Positions 22,655 through 35,149 of a stretch of DNA of 64,000 nt are shown one piece after another. Position 1 is the stretch's first letter, and every line of letters begins with the position of its first letter. The notes beneath the pieces were generated by a model that had not been told where the DNA came from, did not search any database, and saw only the letters and a list, made by a program, of their open reading frames with translations. Made by a program: the position numbers and the translations under genes. The stretch spans positions 206,539-270,538 of the forward strand of contig MZZL01000033.1 in NCBI GenBank assembly GCA_002749535.1, given 5' to 3'. Source of the stretch: Apophysomyces variabilis. Its lineage: Eukaryota; Mucoromycota; Mucoromycetes; Mucorales; Mucoraceae.

Positions 22655-23658
22655 CGGAGAAAAGAAAGAGAGTGACAAGACAAAATTATGTCGCAAGTTT
22701 TGTTTATTTATTGTCTCCGTTTCGGGTCACTCGGAGTTACTTGACAGATTTTCACATGCACAGCTTATGTCAACCATATGCCTTCCTGTCTAATCGAAAC
22801 CAAAATCCTTCGTCATCCTCCTCCCGCCCCCCAAAAAAAAAGTTTCTAACCTGCAAGTAACATCGATATCCTTTTATCTTCCATACACTCAAGGCTTCTG
22901 TTTACATACATCACCTGTCTAACACATCCCTTTAATGACCTTTAACTAGTAGCCAACCTTACCATAGTCAATGAAACGGAATATGCATCTTTTCTGCTGC
23001 TCTCGCTGGACCTTTCCCGCTGAATCACCATGTTAATGTTGGATGATCTGGGATTAAAAATAGGAGGAGTTCGACTTCTTTTTTTGTGGAAAGCGATAGC
23101 AGACTTTATTGCCCTGTTATTGGAGACGACTTGGGATTCTTGTTAGACAAATTATATCGTTTAGGGCTATTGATATGAGACTACTTCAAATCAATCTACA
23201 CTGAGACACATCTATCCCAGTGAGACTCAGAGTGCCTGAGCCATCTCATGCAGTCTTCCATAATAATAGTCTTGCGCACCTCAGCTATGCGAGGAGTAAG
23301 AGTATCCGCTTTATCCAACAGATTCCTCTAACGGTTTTCTTAATTTTAGATCAACCATCTTCGACGGGAATTGCAAAAGGTGAATAAAGTGGCTTAATTA
23401 AAGGCTTGTACTGTGGTGCATTTAAAGGATTTTGAGTTTTTTATTAGCGCCCATTCCATGATATTTCGCGCTGATGCATAAGATGCATTTTTATCTATTC
23501 GAATATATTTTGTGTGTCCACTGGAGGATCAAGATGATGCAAGTAAAATATACTTCCTACACGGCTCATTTACTAGCGACACATATTCGTATACATTTTA
23601 GCCCAAACTTGACCTTTGCATGGACGTTACACTTATTTAAAGTAGTGTAAAAGGTCAT
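22655..23658. other. Opi1 upstream region and spacer
   Basis: No gene seen. The part next to Opi1 is its promoter. The rest is AT-rich, with only short frames. Confidence 0.4.
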
Positions 23659-24171
23659 TTAATAAGCAGTATCGCATCCATACCAAGCGAGCTTGCTAAA
23701 CTCTGCAAATTGTACATGCTTTCGCGTAGCCAGAAAACACACATTAGCACCAGCAACTTGTTTTCCCATGGTAGTGAACGCGATGTACTTTCTTGCCCCA
23801 CGTTTACCAGACCGTACTAAATCATCGCCTGTCTTAACTGAGATACAAACCGAATAAATAGACAATTCATGCGTTGCGCTGTTCAGTAGTGCGTCAATGT
23901 TTATTGCAGATTTTGCGTCTTTTCGGTTCTTTTCGTCGTTTGCATCGAGAAAGATAGGATTCGAATGACTGACACGTGAACTCAAACTCCATCCAGAAAC
24001 GCCATGCTGCCTGCAACAACCTGTCGCCGTTTTGCAAAAGATTGGTTATTGATATACAAAGAATCTGTGAACATACACGTAGATAACGGAGACGACTAAC
24101 CACTGAATAGACTTATTGGCTTTGGCCAGTTTCTTATCCCCTGTCGGCACAGTATTCTTAGACTTGGTCAT
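23659..24171 (-). CDS. Hypothetical protein, 140 residues
   Basis: Two exons, 24171-24101 and 24010-23659, join in frame across a 90-nt GT-AG intron to give 140 residues: a Lys-rich start (MTKSKNTVPTGDKKLAKANK), then a mixed globular-looking part with SHSNPIFLDANDEKNRKDAK, ATHELSIYSVCISVKTGD and ARKYIAFTTMGKQVAG, ending GCDTAY. I do not recognise the family. No signal peptide, membrane segment or catalytic motif is visible. The upstream region (24240-24360) is GC-richer than its surroundings. It could be a lineage-specific gene or a domesticated or decayed element ORF. Confidence 0.45.
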
Positions 24172-25146
24172 TAGAATGATCCAACTATCATTCAATCATA
24201 AGTGAAAATCTCTAGCAGAAATCAACGGCATGCTATTAGGATAATATGGTGGGAAGTAAGGCCGTGTTCACACTCCCACTAATATTTCACAGAATTGGGC
24301 CAGTGCGTGCCCGACCAGCCATGTTGCCGACCTCGAAAAGTGAAGGGGTGTGTGTGACCAAATTGATATTTACAGTATGCATTCTTTCAGCCTTGCATGA
24401 CTGATAGCTATTATTTGACTTTTATAAGGCCAAAAGCAATTCATGAGCAAACATGCTAAAACTGATGAATTTTTTCATTTTATATGAATAGGCAGTATAT
24501 AATCATTTTGAATGGAAAAAAGGTGTACTTAAAACTTTGCAGTTGTCTTACGGAATTTTAAGACCGGGTCTATTACACAACTAGCCAAATAGACTTATGG
24601 ACGGAGCGTTATATAGACTATAAGGAAGGCTTACCAATAGTTTTATTTCCAAATGATGATTGCTTCAGATGCTGAAACATGCTATCGTGAACCTGGGGAC
24701 CCTGTCTCTTGCAAATCTAAAGATTGGTTCGGTCGCCTTGTACCGGTTTACCTTTTTCGGCCTCAAGGTTTTCTTCCGCAGTGCACGTATAGTACTCTCG
24801 TGTGAAGCACCTACGAAATTCCGGTAACTGCTGCCGTAAACACGCCTGAGCGGCCAGAGTTGACGGCAATGGGTTGATTCAAGCAAAAAAGGCACAATAT
24901 ACCATATGAACAGTATGTATCTATTTAAGTATGTTTATAGACAAAAAGGCACGTTTATTTAGTAGGCTATCACAAGCAAGTTCAATAACCAAGAGTTACG
25001 GTCAAACACATTTAGATCTGCCTTTCGTATATCAATAAATACTGCAAGGACTTTAAACTATAAGTTTTCTTCGATGCAGCAACAAGTATATACACGTGGA
25101 AGAAAAAGTATACTCCACTCAAAAAAAACCTTTCAATCTTTACATT
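24172..25146. other. Spacer
   Basis: A 76-codon frame at 24895-24665 (-) ends RVPRFTIACFSI and has a Lys/Arg-rich middle. It has no recognisable domain and no matched introns, so I do not call it a gene. The rest shows nothing. Confidence 0.3.
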
Positions 25147-25831
25147 TCAGCGTTTAGAAAGCATATACTTAAGAAAGATGATGCCCAGAATACCACAAGC
25201 AATAAGAGCTCCTGCCGGTGCTTCTTTTGCGCTTGCCCACATCCATCCAATTGTGCTGCCTCGCCAGCATTGGGCAGTAAATACCTATAATTTCTTGTTA
25301 ATTATAAGAAGATGACGAAGTTGTTTTCCTTACTGGCAGCCATAGATACTCAGGTACCGGTGTCCGTGACTCTGGGGTTCGTTCAATCAGCATGGTTTTT
25401 GTGAGTCTTCGCCATTCAGTACATCGAAAAGTAGTGTAGATAAAATTTGCTAGTAGTGCTAGGGACATCGCTGCAATAGTGCGATACGCTTTTCAAGGCA
25501 TGGCAAAAGTAGTCAGCAATAAAGCAAAAAGGGGAGGGATTCTATGTTTCTTACGTGTCAACCAAGCTGGAGTACGAATGATGTCCTCTATTTGTTGTCG
25601 TGGTCGGTGCTGCGGGCGGATCTCCTCATCACTACTGTCGATAGGATTTCTCTGTAGTTGCGAAGGGAAATCAATGTCATCATCGCTCCCTGCACTAAAA
25701 TGGGGTTGTCGAATCAAACGGTACCGACGAATCGCACGGTAATGAGACCCTTGTCCTGGTCGAACTACCCAAGATGAATGGGACGATTCGATGGAGAATT
25801 CCAAAGGCGGTTCGTTTATCATTTCAGACAT
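25147..25831 (-). CDS. Hypothetical membrane protein with C-terminal TM segment
   Basis: Three exons (25831-25555, 25488-25334, 25284-25147) join in frame to give 189 residues. The first 90 residues are soluble and charged, with an acidic patch SAGSDDDIDF and an SSDEEI motif. A hydrophobic stretch TIAAMSLALLANFIYTTF follows near residue 95-113, and a second, APAGALIACGILGIIFL, lies 7 residues from the C-terminus, which ends KYMLSKR. This looks like a tail-anchored or two-TM protein of the ER, mitochondrial or peroxisomal membrane. I do not recognise the family. The consistent splicing frame and conserved codon structure make it a credible gene. Confidence 0.6.
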
Positions 25832-26393
25832 GCTAAGGTATATGAATGGAATTTAAGGCGTTAAGTGCTTGATTATTCTATGGAGAGGAAGATTGAGGAG
25901 TTGTTCATGTTGGCGAAAGGTGAAAGATACTGCCAAACGCTCTCTTTTCCTCCGCTACAGAGTGTAACACACGGAATAACCCAACCAGATCGAAGCGAAC
26001 AGCCAACCGCAGCAATAAACATGCGAGGCTTTGGCTTAAGCATGTTTTTCTCCCTTCTTTACGGGCTACTTACTTCAGGACTTTCGTGAGGGTATGTGTA
26101 CGTATGTATCGCGTTTGTATACCTTGTTTTTAAGTGTTAAGAATTTAAAGAGAATCAAGTAAGATGCCTGTGCGTGATACATGGGACCATTCTCCCCAAA
26201 AATCATGCGACGTAAAAGGAACTTGTGCTTTGACCAGATTCTATTTATGTTTACACTTGAATTAGACAGACAAAAAAAAGTTGTTAGAGTTATCCTATGT
26301 GGTGGATGCAATAACACTGGCTCGTATAGATTTGGTTGAAACTGTCGCTCGGAGTTTCTTCACAACGCATAACGTCCGCACAACACACTCACC
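25832..26393. other. Divergent promoter region
   Basis: 562 bp between two divergently transcribed genes (the membrane protein on minus, Gen1 on plus). No gene or clear motif seen; it presumably holds both promoters. Confidence 0.5.
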
Positions 26394-28095
26394 ATGGGAG
26401 TCCAAAGACTGTGGGATACCATTGCTGTGTCAGAAAAGCGCTTTTCTTTGGAAGAATTAGCAGCCGATCAATGGCATCGCAAAGGTAGTCATGGTCTTCG
26501 GATGGCCATTGATGTGGCCTTGTGGCTCTTTCACGCAAGATCTGGTCAAGGTGGAAAGTAAGTTGTCTCCACTGTCGTTATGGAGACTTAGGGTATGAAC
26601 TGCTTGCAATAGCCGTCCGGATTTACGCACCATGTTCTACCGTTGCTGTCGGCTGTATGAACTTGGCATTCGACCGGTGTTCGTGTTTGATGGGCCACAT
26701 CGTCCCATTTATAAGCGAGACCAAATTATCCAGACCAATATCGTTTCCGAATTGCAGATGCAACTCATGGAGATGTTTGACCTTTTTAAGTTCGGAGTAT
26801 GGCATGCCTATGGAGAAGCTGAAGCTGAGTGCGCAGTGCTCCAAAGGCTAGACTATGTCGATATTGTTTTAACTGCTGATGTGGACGCTCTCCTGTTTGG
26901 TGCCAAACGTGTCATACGGAACTGGCCATCGCGTCGGAATGAATTACTAGCCTGCTATGATATGGCCTGGCTGTCTGAGGCCACGGGTTTGGATAGATCC
27001 GATTTAATCGTGATAGCCTTACTTCGGGGTTCGGACTACAATACGCGTGGCATGCGCGGCGTTGGGATCACCCTTGCCGAAGGGCTCGTACGGACAAAGC
27101 ACCACGTTGACTTAATGGATCGGTTGCAACGAAATGACGAGTCTGTGAATGAAGAACAGCTACAAGATCTATATGATGCTTTGATGTACGAGGCCAGCAC
27201 CAATCGATCAGGACAGTTGAATCGCAAATATAGTGCGATTCACCTTAAAGCAACCTCATACGACTTAGACCTTCTCAAAGACTGGATAAACCCACTTAGC
27301 AACATTGGAAAATCAAGTTATAAGGATCGAGCGAAAGACCTACTGAATTTGCTAAATCAAGATCATATGCCAGGGTTGACAAATCTGGCAGCATTTTGTC
27401 AAAAGTACTTCCTATGGCCTAAGCCAGTGGTACAGGCAAAGTTTGCCAACATTGTTTATCCCAGCTATATGACACAGAAACTGCGTAGATATTATTTGTC
27501 CGTAGATGGATATAAGGATGTCAGTGATAGGGCAAATCGGACGGGCGTTGATGCACCGTGCTCCTCTCAAAGACGACGGCAGTTGGTTGATTATTTTCCT
27601 GTGTCGAAATGTCGTCGTATTGAAGAAGAAGGAGATCAACCAAAGCTTTCAGTGGGTGTCAGCACGGACCTGGTTTCAATCACACAGCAAAAAGTTGTCC
27701 AGGGAAGAAAGCTATATCGAGTCGACTGGTCGCTTAATTCGCTGCAAGAGTTCCTGGATGAAGTCAATGCTGAACTCCGGAATACGCGAGAGCCTTTCGA
27801 GCTTAGTGATGACGATGACCTGGAATGGTCCACGATTGAAAACGCAGAGCAAGGGAAAACTTACTATTCTGAAGCGAAGGTTTGTCGCCAATGGGTGGAT
27901 AGCAAATACGTAGATAAAGTTTACCCAGCAGCAGTACGAACCTATGAACAGAAACGGCCAAAGAAGCCAACCACACCAAACACACCTAGCAGTCCGCAAA
28001 AGCAAACTGTCATCACTGATTTTCTTACTCTTCCACCACGTCGCCGTCCCCTTCAAATCCTCCGTTCAGATACATTAGAGGATCCTTTCAATTAA
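26394..28095 (+). CDS. GEN1: Holliday junction resolvase Gen1/Yen1 family (XPG/Rad2 nuclease)
   Basis: Structure-specific endonuclease that cuts Holliday junctions. Exons 26394-26557 and 26613-28095 give 548 residues. The XPG N-domain starts MGVQRLWDTI, with RMAIDVALWLFHA, and PVFVFDGPHRPIYKR supplies the N-domain acidic residues. The XPG I-domain reads YGEAEAECA and LTADVDALLFGAK, and ALLRGSDYNTRGMRGVG is the helix-hairpin-helix region. A Gen1-type chromodomain-like part follows near residue 400 (GRKLYRVDWSLNSLQEF). The tail contains QKQTVITDFL, close to a PCNA-binding PIP box (QxxIxxFL) though with Leu in place of the second aromatic. Serine- and proline-rich linkers suggest phosphoregulation, as known for Yen1. 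It is convergent with beta-tubulin, only 146 bp away. Confidence 0.92.
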
Positions 28096-28241
28096 TTATA
28101 TCCAAACGTTTTTCCCTTTTCTTATTAAGTTCGCATGATATATAAAAGCTGTTTGCTGTTTATAACAAAAAGATGAACCTAATGCTCGCTCTTTTTTTCG
28201 GTTTCTTTACTTCGATCCTCAGTCTGGTATTAGCTCGATCT

Positions 28242-29877
28242 CTATTCCTCCATAACCATATCATCTTCGGCTTCCTCTAGATATTCTTCATCGTATTCTT
28301 CATCGATAGTGGCTTCTTGGTACTGCTGATATTCGGCCACGAGATCGTTCATGTTGGACTCAGCCTCGGTGAATTCCATCTCGTCCATACCCTCACCGGT
28401 GTACCAGTGCAAGAAAGCCTTACGCCTGAACATAGCAGTGAACTGTTCGTTCACACGCTTGAAGAGATCTTGGATAGCAGTGCTGTTACCAATGAAAGTA
28501 CCAGACATCTTAAGACCAACAGGGGGAATATCGCAAAGGGAAGACTTGACGCTGTTAGGGATCCATTCAACAAAGTAAGACGAGTTCTTCTGTTGAACAG
28601 CCAACATTTGGTTCTCAACTTCCTTAGTCGACAAACGACCACGGAAGATGGTGGCAACGGTAAGATAACGTCCATGACGAGGATCAGAAGCAGCCATCAT
28701 GTTGCGTGCATCAAACATTTGACCAGTTAGCTCAGGCACGCTCAAGTTGCGGTATTGTTGCGAATTGAAGGCAGTCAATGGGGCAACACCAACCATAAAG
28801 AAGTGAAGACGGGGGAAGGGAACTACATATCAATTTCCTGTTAAGCCAGACACCACATGCCAATGCGCTCATTCACTTACCCATGTTAACACACAATTTG
28901 CGGAGATCCGAGTTAAGTTGGCCAGGGAAACGCAAACTGGTGGACACACCGGACATGACTGCAGACACAAGCTGATTCAATTCTCCATAAGCGGGATTGG
29001 TGAGCTTGAGAGTTCTGAAGCAGATGTCGTACAGAGCTTCGTTGTCAATACAGAAAGTGGCATCGCAGTTCTCGACCAGTTGATGGACGGAAAGAACAGC
29101 GTTATAAGGCTCGACAACAGTGTCGGAGACCTTAGGGGAAGGAACGACGGAATAGGTGCTCAAAATTCTATCGGGGTATTCTTCACGGATCTTGGACAAG
29201 AGCAACGATCCCAGACCGGAACCGGTACCACCACCAAGGGAATGAGCCAGTTGAAAGCCTTGAAGGCAGTCCGTGTTCTCAGCTTCTTTACGAACGACAT
29301 CCATGATTGACTCGACCAACTCGGCACCCTCAGTGTAGTAACCCTTTGCCCAAGAGTTACCGGCACCAGACTGTGCGTTGATGAAGTTATCAGGGCGGAA
29401 AATCTTGCCGTAGGGACTGGCACGGATCGAGTCCATCGTGGCAGGTTCGAGATCAACAAGGACGGCTCTGCAGCAATTTTTTTAATATTATGAAGGGAGG
29501 GAAGGAATGAGCAGCAAAAGCTCCGTACCTTGGGACATATTTGCCCTGATAACCCTCATTATAGAATACATTAATACGTTCAAGTTGCAAATCGTTGTCG
29601 CCGCAGTAAGCACCATTGGGGTCAATGCCATGTTCAGCACTGATAGTTTCCCAGAACTTTTGACCAATCTATAAGCGATAAAGTGACCCAAATCAGTATT
29701 TGTTCCAAAAAGTTTTTTCGGTAAACAAAAAAAGTGGAGTGATATTCCACACAAATGCGAAAAAAGGATAAGGAACACGTACTTGGTTACCACATTGACC
29801 TACAGAAAGATGTCAACACGCGATGCTGTGATCCCAGCGGTTGACTTACCAGCTTGAAGATGAATGATTTCTCTCAT
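28242..29877 (-). CDS. TUB2: Beta-tubulin
   Basis: Microtubule subunit. Five exons: 29877-29850, 29800-29784 (17 nt), 29668-29529, 29467-28881 and 28822-28242. The product begins [10 protein letters not shown], the conserved N-terminal tetrapeptide involved in tubulin mRNA autoregulation in animals. It has the GTP-binding GGGTGSG loop ([19 protein letters not shown]), [11 protein letters not shown], and a C-terminal acidic tail [19 protein letters not shown]. Length is as expected for beta-tubulin. Early-clustered tiny exons are typical for fungal tubulin genes. GC content is higher than in neighbours, as expected of a strongly expressed gene. Confidence 0.98.
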
Positions 29878-31563
29878 ATTAATAACGCGCTGTGATCTAA
29901 ATGGAAGGAAAATGTACTTTATTTTCCGGTTAGCCTCGTTCGGATATGTCGCAATGACTTTAACTTAAGTCAAAGCTTTGAGAGACAAAACTTACATTAG
30001 GAAAGGAAAGGCGAAGGGGCGGAGGAAAGGGAAGAAAAAGTTTGTTATGGGGGCGAGGACACGCTCGTAAATACCCAGCCCATACGGAGTTTCAATGTAA
30101 GGGATTAATGTCCTCAGGCATCAAGCTAAAGAAAACAGGTCCAACCTTGGGATGACAAATACCGTTATTGAAAGAGAGTTACTTATACAAGCAATATGCT
30201 CAGTTAATGATGGCCAACTTCAATATACATCTCAGTACGCTCAAAAGTGTACACAAAGCAGATGGCAATAAATTGCCAGTTTAAACAATCAATAATATAC
30301 CTGAAGGTTGAATCCACAAAGACTGACGATCTTCAGAATCCGTATGTAATAAGCAAAAAATGTCTGTCACACTTGCCAACAAATCTATGCTGTAGTCAAA
30401 GATATTCGTCGTTCTTTAAAGGAACAGGAACCAAAGACATTGTACTAACCGGGAAGATGTTATAATCACTAACTTTACTGTCATGTCTAAATGCTGGAAG
30501 GAATAAGTAAAGAAGCATTTACTAATCTTTTCGCAAGTAGGAACCTGACGTATGTTGGTTTGCGACTTTCGCCAAATTGTATGCCCTGCTTTGAATACCA
30601 AACGAGCTTTTCTTTCACTTCCGGCGACTCCGCCTTGACGTATTTTAAGATGCTTTGCTCTCTTTTCATACGCTTTCACAGCAATCCTCCTTTTCTTTCG
30701 TCCTCTACCCTTAGTCCGAGAAGCCTGTGTAGTGGAACAGATTAAGCAAACCGTTTTATCTTCCCCTTCACACCGAGCGAATATATATTGTTCTTGTTGA
30801 GTAGAGACAATATCCCAAGGCTGCCATAGGATCCAGCGGTACAATACTATGGAGCATATGTAGAGTGATCCAATCCGCGCTCCAGATCAAGCGTTTCTAA
30901 TCCCAATAGATCGATTACCATACAAAAGCATGGAGAAATTATTACGCGCACTAAAAGTTCAGACCACCTTTAGCTTTACCTTTTCATATGGTGTCAACCA
31001 ATCATCGCCATAGGCTTCTCTAAGCTAAAGTCAGCTTTCAGTGCGCGTAGTATTTCTCAGCAGATGGAGAGCATCGGACTCATTGAAGGTTCCGCTAAAG
31101 GGTTTGCTGGAAAACCATTGGAAGAAACATATAAGTAGGATAGGAAGCACCATGTGTTTGTTAAAGATAGACAAGCAATTTCGGATGACTCGCGACATGA
31201 ATAAAGGGTGTACTTTATGTTGAATCTTTTAAAAATAAGAGAAAAAAAAAAGGTGCTACATTCAGTTTGTCTTTGGATGATACACAATGTCAGGTTTTTA
31301 GTCCGTCAGAAATGTCATTTCAAGCAGCATGATACAGCGAGTTGATCCTCTAAGGTTTATTTAACACAAATAAACGAAGTATGATGAGGGGAAGGTAAGA
31401 GTTTTTTTTTGTAGAAGAGGGGAGGGTAAGAGCGGACCCTAGCATAATCCAATCATAATGCAGATTACGTAAAAAGCAGTGTGCATTTTTGGATATGATT
31501 TTTCGCACTTGTCCACAGCCTGGTTATTTACACAAGTTTCGATAATACAGCTATAGTTCCATC
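29878..31563. other. Divergent spacer between beta-tubulin and Pex12
   Basis: 1.7 kb with the promoters of both genes. A 142-codon minus-strand frame at 30844-30416 contains CEGEDKTVCLICSTTQASR and a run of Lys/Arg (RTKGRGRKKRRIAVKAYEKR), with a C-x2-C pair but no full zinc motif. I cannot identify it, and it may be a remnant or chance. Nothing else is supported. Confidence 0.3.
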
Positions 31564-32928
31564 ATGGAGTTTATGAGTGCATTGGGTTCACAGGAAGATA
31601 CCTATCGTCCTTCCATTTTTGAACTGGTTGCCCAAGAAAAGTTGCGGGAATTGTTACAACCAGCTGTGCAGTATATTCTCGCCGTAAGTTTATTCTGGAG
31701 GTATACTTCTTTGGCTCATTTCAGTTAGATCTATGCACAAAGGTATCCACGTCTTCTTATCCCTGTTGTCAATAATCACGAGGAATTTTATGCTGCCCTC
31801 ATGTTTTTTGTTGAGCGCCACTATTTGAAAGAGTGGGGTATGGTTCGTCGCTGTCGCCTGGGTCACTCATTCCTACGGTAGGTGCCTCCTTTGCGGAAAA
31901 CTTTTATGGTTTGAAACGCGTGTCTTCGGCTTATGTCGATGGAGCTGCTCAGAAATTCTCTTTAAATGCATCAACACCAGCCCTGTCGCGTAAAGAAATC
32001 CACAAATCACTTCTTGTTCTTGTCGGACTACCTTACGTGAAATGCAGATTGGACCTATTATATCAGAGAATTGCCGGCGGGTCTTCATCAATATTGGGAG
32101 AGAATGAGCAAGAACAAACCGAACTCGATGAACTTCATGATTCGCAAACACCACAAAGACGTAAATTGATAATTCGTTTAATTCGACTTTTCCGAACAAT
32201 CTATCCATTCTTAAACGCACTTTACCACGGATCTAACCTCGCGTATAATATTGCATACTTATTCGGGGCAACACGATACCACACACCTTGGCTGCATCTG
32301 ATCGGTGTGGAAATCAAACGAATGACAATGGCTGATTATGTGAGTTAAAGCGTCTGAGATTATTGAATGGGTTCTTACAGAAGTTTGGGCGTTTTAGCGA
32401 GCATATTACGATAAGATGGCAGCAGCGGAACAGCAAGCAGCAAAAACCTCGATTTTCTCAAATCCTCTGTCGGCCATTTCGAACGTTTTTGGCAAGCTAT
32501 TCGCTTTTCTCAAAGTGCTACTGCCCATGTCAATCTTCTTCTTCAAATTTTTAGAATGGTGGTACTCCTCAGAATTTGCTCGTGGTGGAGGGAACTCTTT
32601 AAGTGGGGAATCGTCACCTAATGCAATCCCTCCGCCGGAAAAAGCAAAGGTAAAATAGTTATAACACCGTAATATTAGTTAATGTCACTCTTTCTCTCTT
32701 GTTTAGCCTGACCCGCGAGGAATACCGTTACCATCAACATCTAACACGTGTCCGTTGTGTCTTAGTAGCCCTATCAACAATCCGACAGCTTTGCCAACGG
32801 GATATGTTTTTTGCTATCCCTGTGCCTATCGCTATGTGGAAGAGCATGGAAAATGCCCAGTAACCTGGATAAAGGTGCAACGAGGGACGGAAGACCTCGT
32901 CAAAGTCTATGCAGATGGCAATCTCTAA
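31564..32928 (+). CDS. PEX12: Peroxin Pex12 (peroxisomal RING ubiquitin ligase subunit)
   Basis: Integral peroxisomal membrane protein of the Pex2-Pex10-Pex12 complex that ubiquitinates the import receptor Pex5. Five exons (31564-31683, 31729-31837, 31882-32339, 32398-32649, 32707-32928) give 386 residues. Diagnostic parts are [20 protein letters not shown] at the start, [11 protein letters not shown], hydrophobic segments including LHLIGVEI and [20 protein letters not shown], and a C-terminal RING that reads CPLC...[19 protein letters not shown]. As in other Pex12 proteins the RING is degenerate and lacks the full set of zinc ligands. It is convergent with the TTL-like gene. Confidence 0.95.
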
Positions 32929-33256
32929 GTCGGTGGAGATGACCAATAATAATGCTATTGACATGGTCTTACCCCTGACAGTTTAGATTTACCGTGTATT
33001 TTATTGACATGTTTTGTTTGTCATTTAATGTATGATAAGCATCTAGGAAAAGTAATGTAATATCATGATTATATCAAGAATCGGTCACATCTTGTTGTTT
33101 TATGAGACTGTTACGGATCCAAAAGTAGGCTTGACTCTGAGAATAATGTCAAACATAGATTACGACTCCATACCATCTCTGCTGTAAGTCTCCAAATCTA
33201 ATCTTCCTTTTGTTGTAATTGGTAGAGTATATATTTAAATACGTACAAACACAATT
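32929..33256. other. Convergent 3' spacer
   Basis: 328 bp between the ends of Pex12 (+) and the TTL-like gene (-). AT-rich, with AATAAT-type signals for both terminators. No gene. Confidence 0.5.
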
Positions 33257-34540
33257 CTATGAAAGTGACAAAAGTTCTTTTTCAAATACTTTAACAAATT
33301 TATCCGCTGGCTCGCTCTGCAAGCCAAAGAACGGCTCGATGGCAGTGGTTGTTGTCGCTTCAAACAGCTCCTGGATTATATGTTGCAATTCTGCTCCAGT
33401 TTGTTTGAAATCAGGGAACTAGCATCTCATATGTTCAGAATACACTCCTTCAGATACGATACCGAAGCAAGAACTTACCGCATTAGCCTCTAAGAAATAT
33501 ACACGTTTATCTTCATCCACCAAAAAATCGACGCCAAACAGTTCAAACGCATTGGGAATGGCTTGGAAGGTGGTTGTCTCACTAGTACAGGCATCAAATA
33601 CATCTGCTAATATTTTTTGCATTTGATCAAACATAGACTCCAGATGCTCTCTGGCAACACCTAGCTGTTCTAATTGCCAAAACAGCCGGACAGATGCTTG
33701 TTCGTCAAAGTCGGCTTGATCTGTCTGAATGCAGGTGTTTGTCAGATGGGCCAATGGGTCGGACAGCTGTTGAATATCGTATTCTCGCAGTGCAAAAAGG
33801 GCTAGCATATCACGATATAAGTAGACTTTGATGTTGGACGCCGCTAGAACATAAGCTCGCACATGGAATTTGCGCTTGTTCACAAGCAGTGGTTTATGCA
33901 CGTAACGTTGAATGACCCATTCCCGCACTTGCATTAAGTCTTCGCTATCGGCATCCTCATCCTCATCATCGGAGTTCTCCTCAAAGATCGCACGCAGTTG
34001 ATCTAGCGAATTGAACACCTGAATGCCTGCCGCTTTATTCGCCATGCTTGGTTTAATGATGAAAACATGATTCGCGCCGTCGTTCTCGTTGGCCAAAAGA
34101 TCGCGCTCCACTTCGAAAACTTCATTCATTGCTTCCTCAAAATAATCCACATGGTCCAGCTCAAATAGCCACGTCTCAGGTATTGCTCGAGAGAGTATAC
34201 TATTGGGATATTTGGACAAATATTTTGTGATGTTGTACGATAACTGCGCCTTGCGAATCATACCCTTGCGAATACAATAAGCATTGCCAAGAGTAGAAGA
34301 AGATCGTGCCAGATACGACCAATTAATGAGCTCGTACTCCAACCATTGCAGTGAGACATCCAACAGATCACGCTCCGCATTGTCAGCTGGCACGTCCTCT
34401 ACAATGTCCCAATTCAAGTTACTATTTTTCAGGGCTTTCACAACAGCATTATGCGTATACGGTTCATCTAGGTGAACCAGTGCTTGATGGCGGACGGCCA
34501 TTGAAGATTGCAGATAACGACGGTTGCAAGCAGACATCAT
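33257..34540 (-). CDS. Tubulin-tyrosine ligase (TTL) family protein
   Basis: ATP-grasp enzyme family that adds amino acids to tubulin or other proteins. Exons 34540-33479 and 33418-33257 (60-nt intron) give 407 residues. TTL features: FIIKPSMANKAAGIQVF (nucleotide-binding Lys), EWVIQRYVHKPLLVNKRKFH followed by VRAYVLA, YLYRDMLALFALREYD, HLTNTCIQTD (the HLTN motif), FELFGVDFLVDE and YFLEANA (metal-binding Glu and Asn), then PDFKQTG and EPFFG in the last exon. An acidic insert (EENSDDEDEDADSED) lies in the ATP-grasp domain. The start may be the ATG at 34501 (MAVRHQALVHLDEPY) rather than 34540, since family similarity begins there. Substrate unknown; resembles fungal single-domain TTLs. Confidence 0.9.
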
Positions 34541-35037
34541 TTCATGTCCTCTTTAATCGCCGTCGTATGTCGCGGAGCTACACGAGGCTGTGGCTTCGCT
34601 TATGAGCGACAATATGAGTTGGCTACGTGCTGTTGCATGGAGCACCTTATCGTCTACTTCTGCTATGATATACAGGAAAGATACCATAAAAATAACGAAT
34701 TAACTTGCTTATGGAACTTTTTGTGATTTGCACTGTATCATATCGTGACGGCAAGGGACTTGATTCAAGTGTCATAGGAGGTAGTGCCGACAGTGAGCTC
34801 CATAAACGACATTGTAACTTGGAAAAAGAGACCAATCAGGAACGAGAAGACTTCTGGGCTATTACATAGCAACTTTTTATTTCAGAGATTCATCACCATG
34901 GATTTTCGGCCTTGATTCAATAGCCCGATGGCAATCATTCTGGCAGAATGACATATAAATACCGTAAATGTAACACTCTGAATCCCTAAAGGAAACTCAC
35001 GTTACTACTGGTGATACTTTGATGATTTCGATTCTAA
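34541..35037. other. Upstream region of TTL-like gene
   Basis: No gene supported. Short overlapping frames only. Confidence 0.4.
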
Positions 35038-35149
35038 GATGGCCGAGGAAAATGGTAGGTCTACATGCACTGGACCACACAGACTGAGATATCTCGTAAA
35101 GATTCTTGAGCGCGTTGATCGTCATGATCCTAAAGTGTACCACAGCCTT

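Noticed and set aside
28317..29310. Long plus-strand frames inside beta-tubulin
   Set aside because: They are antisense shadows of a strongly codon-biased gene.
30416..30844. 142-codon minus-strand frame with C-x2-C and Lys/Arg run
   Set aside because: No complete zinc motif, no splice partners, and it lies in the divergent promoter region of beta-tubulin and Pex12.
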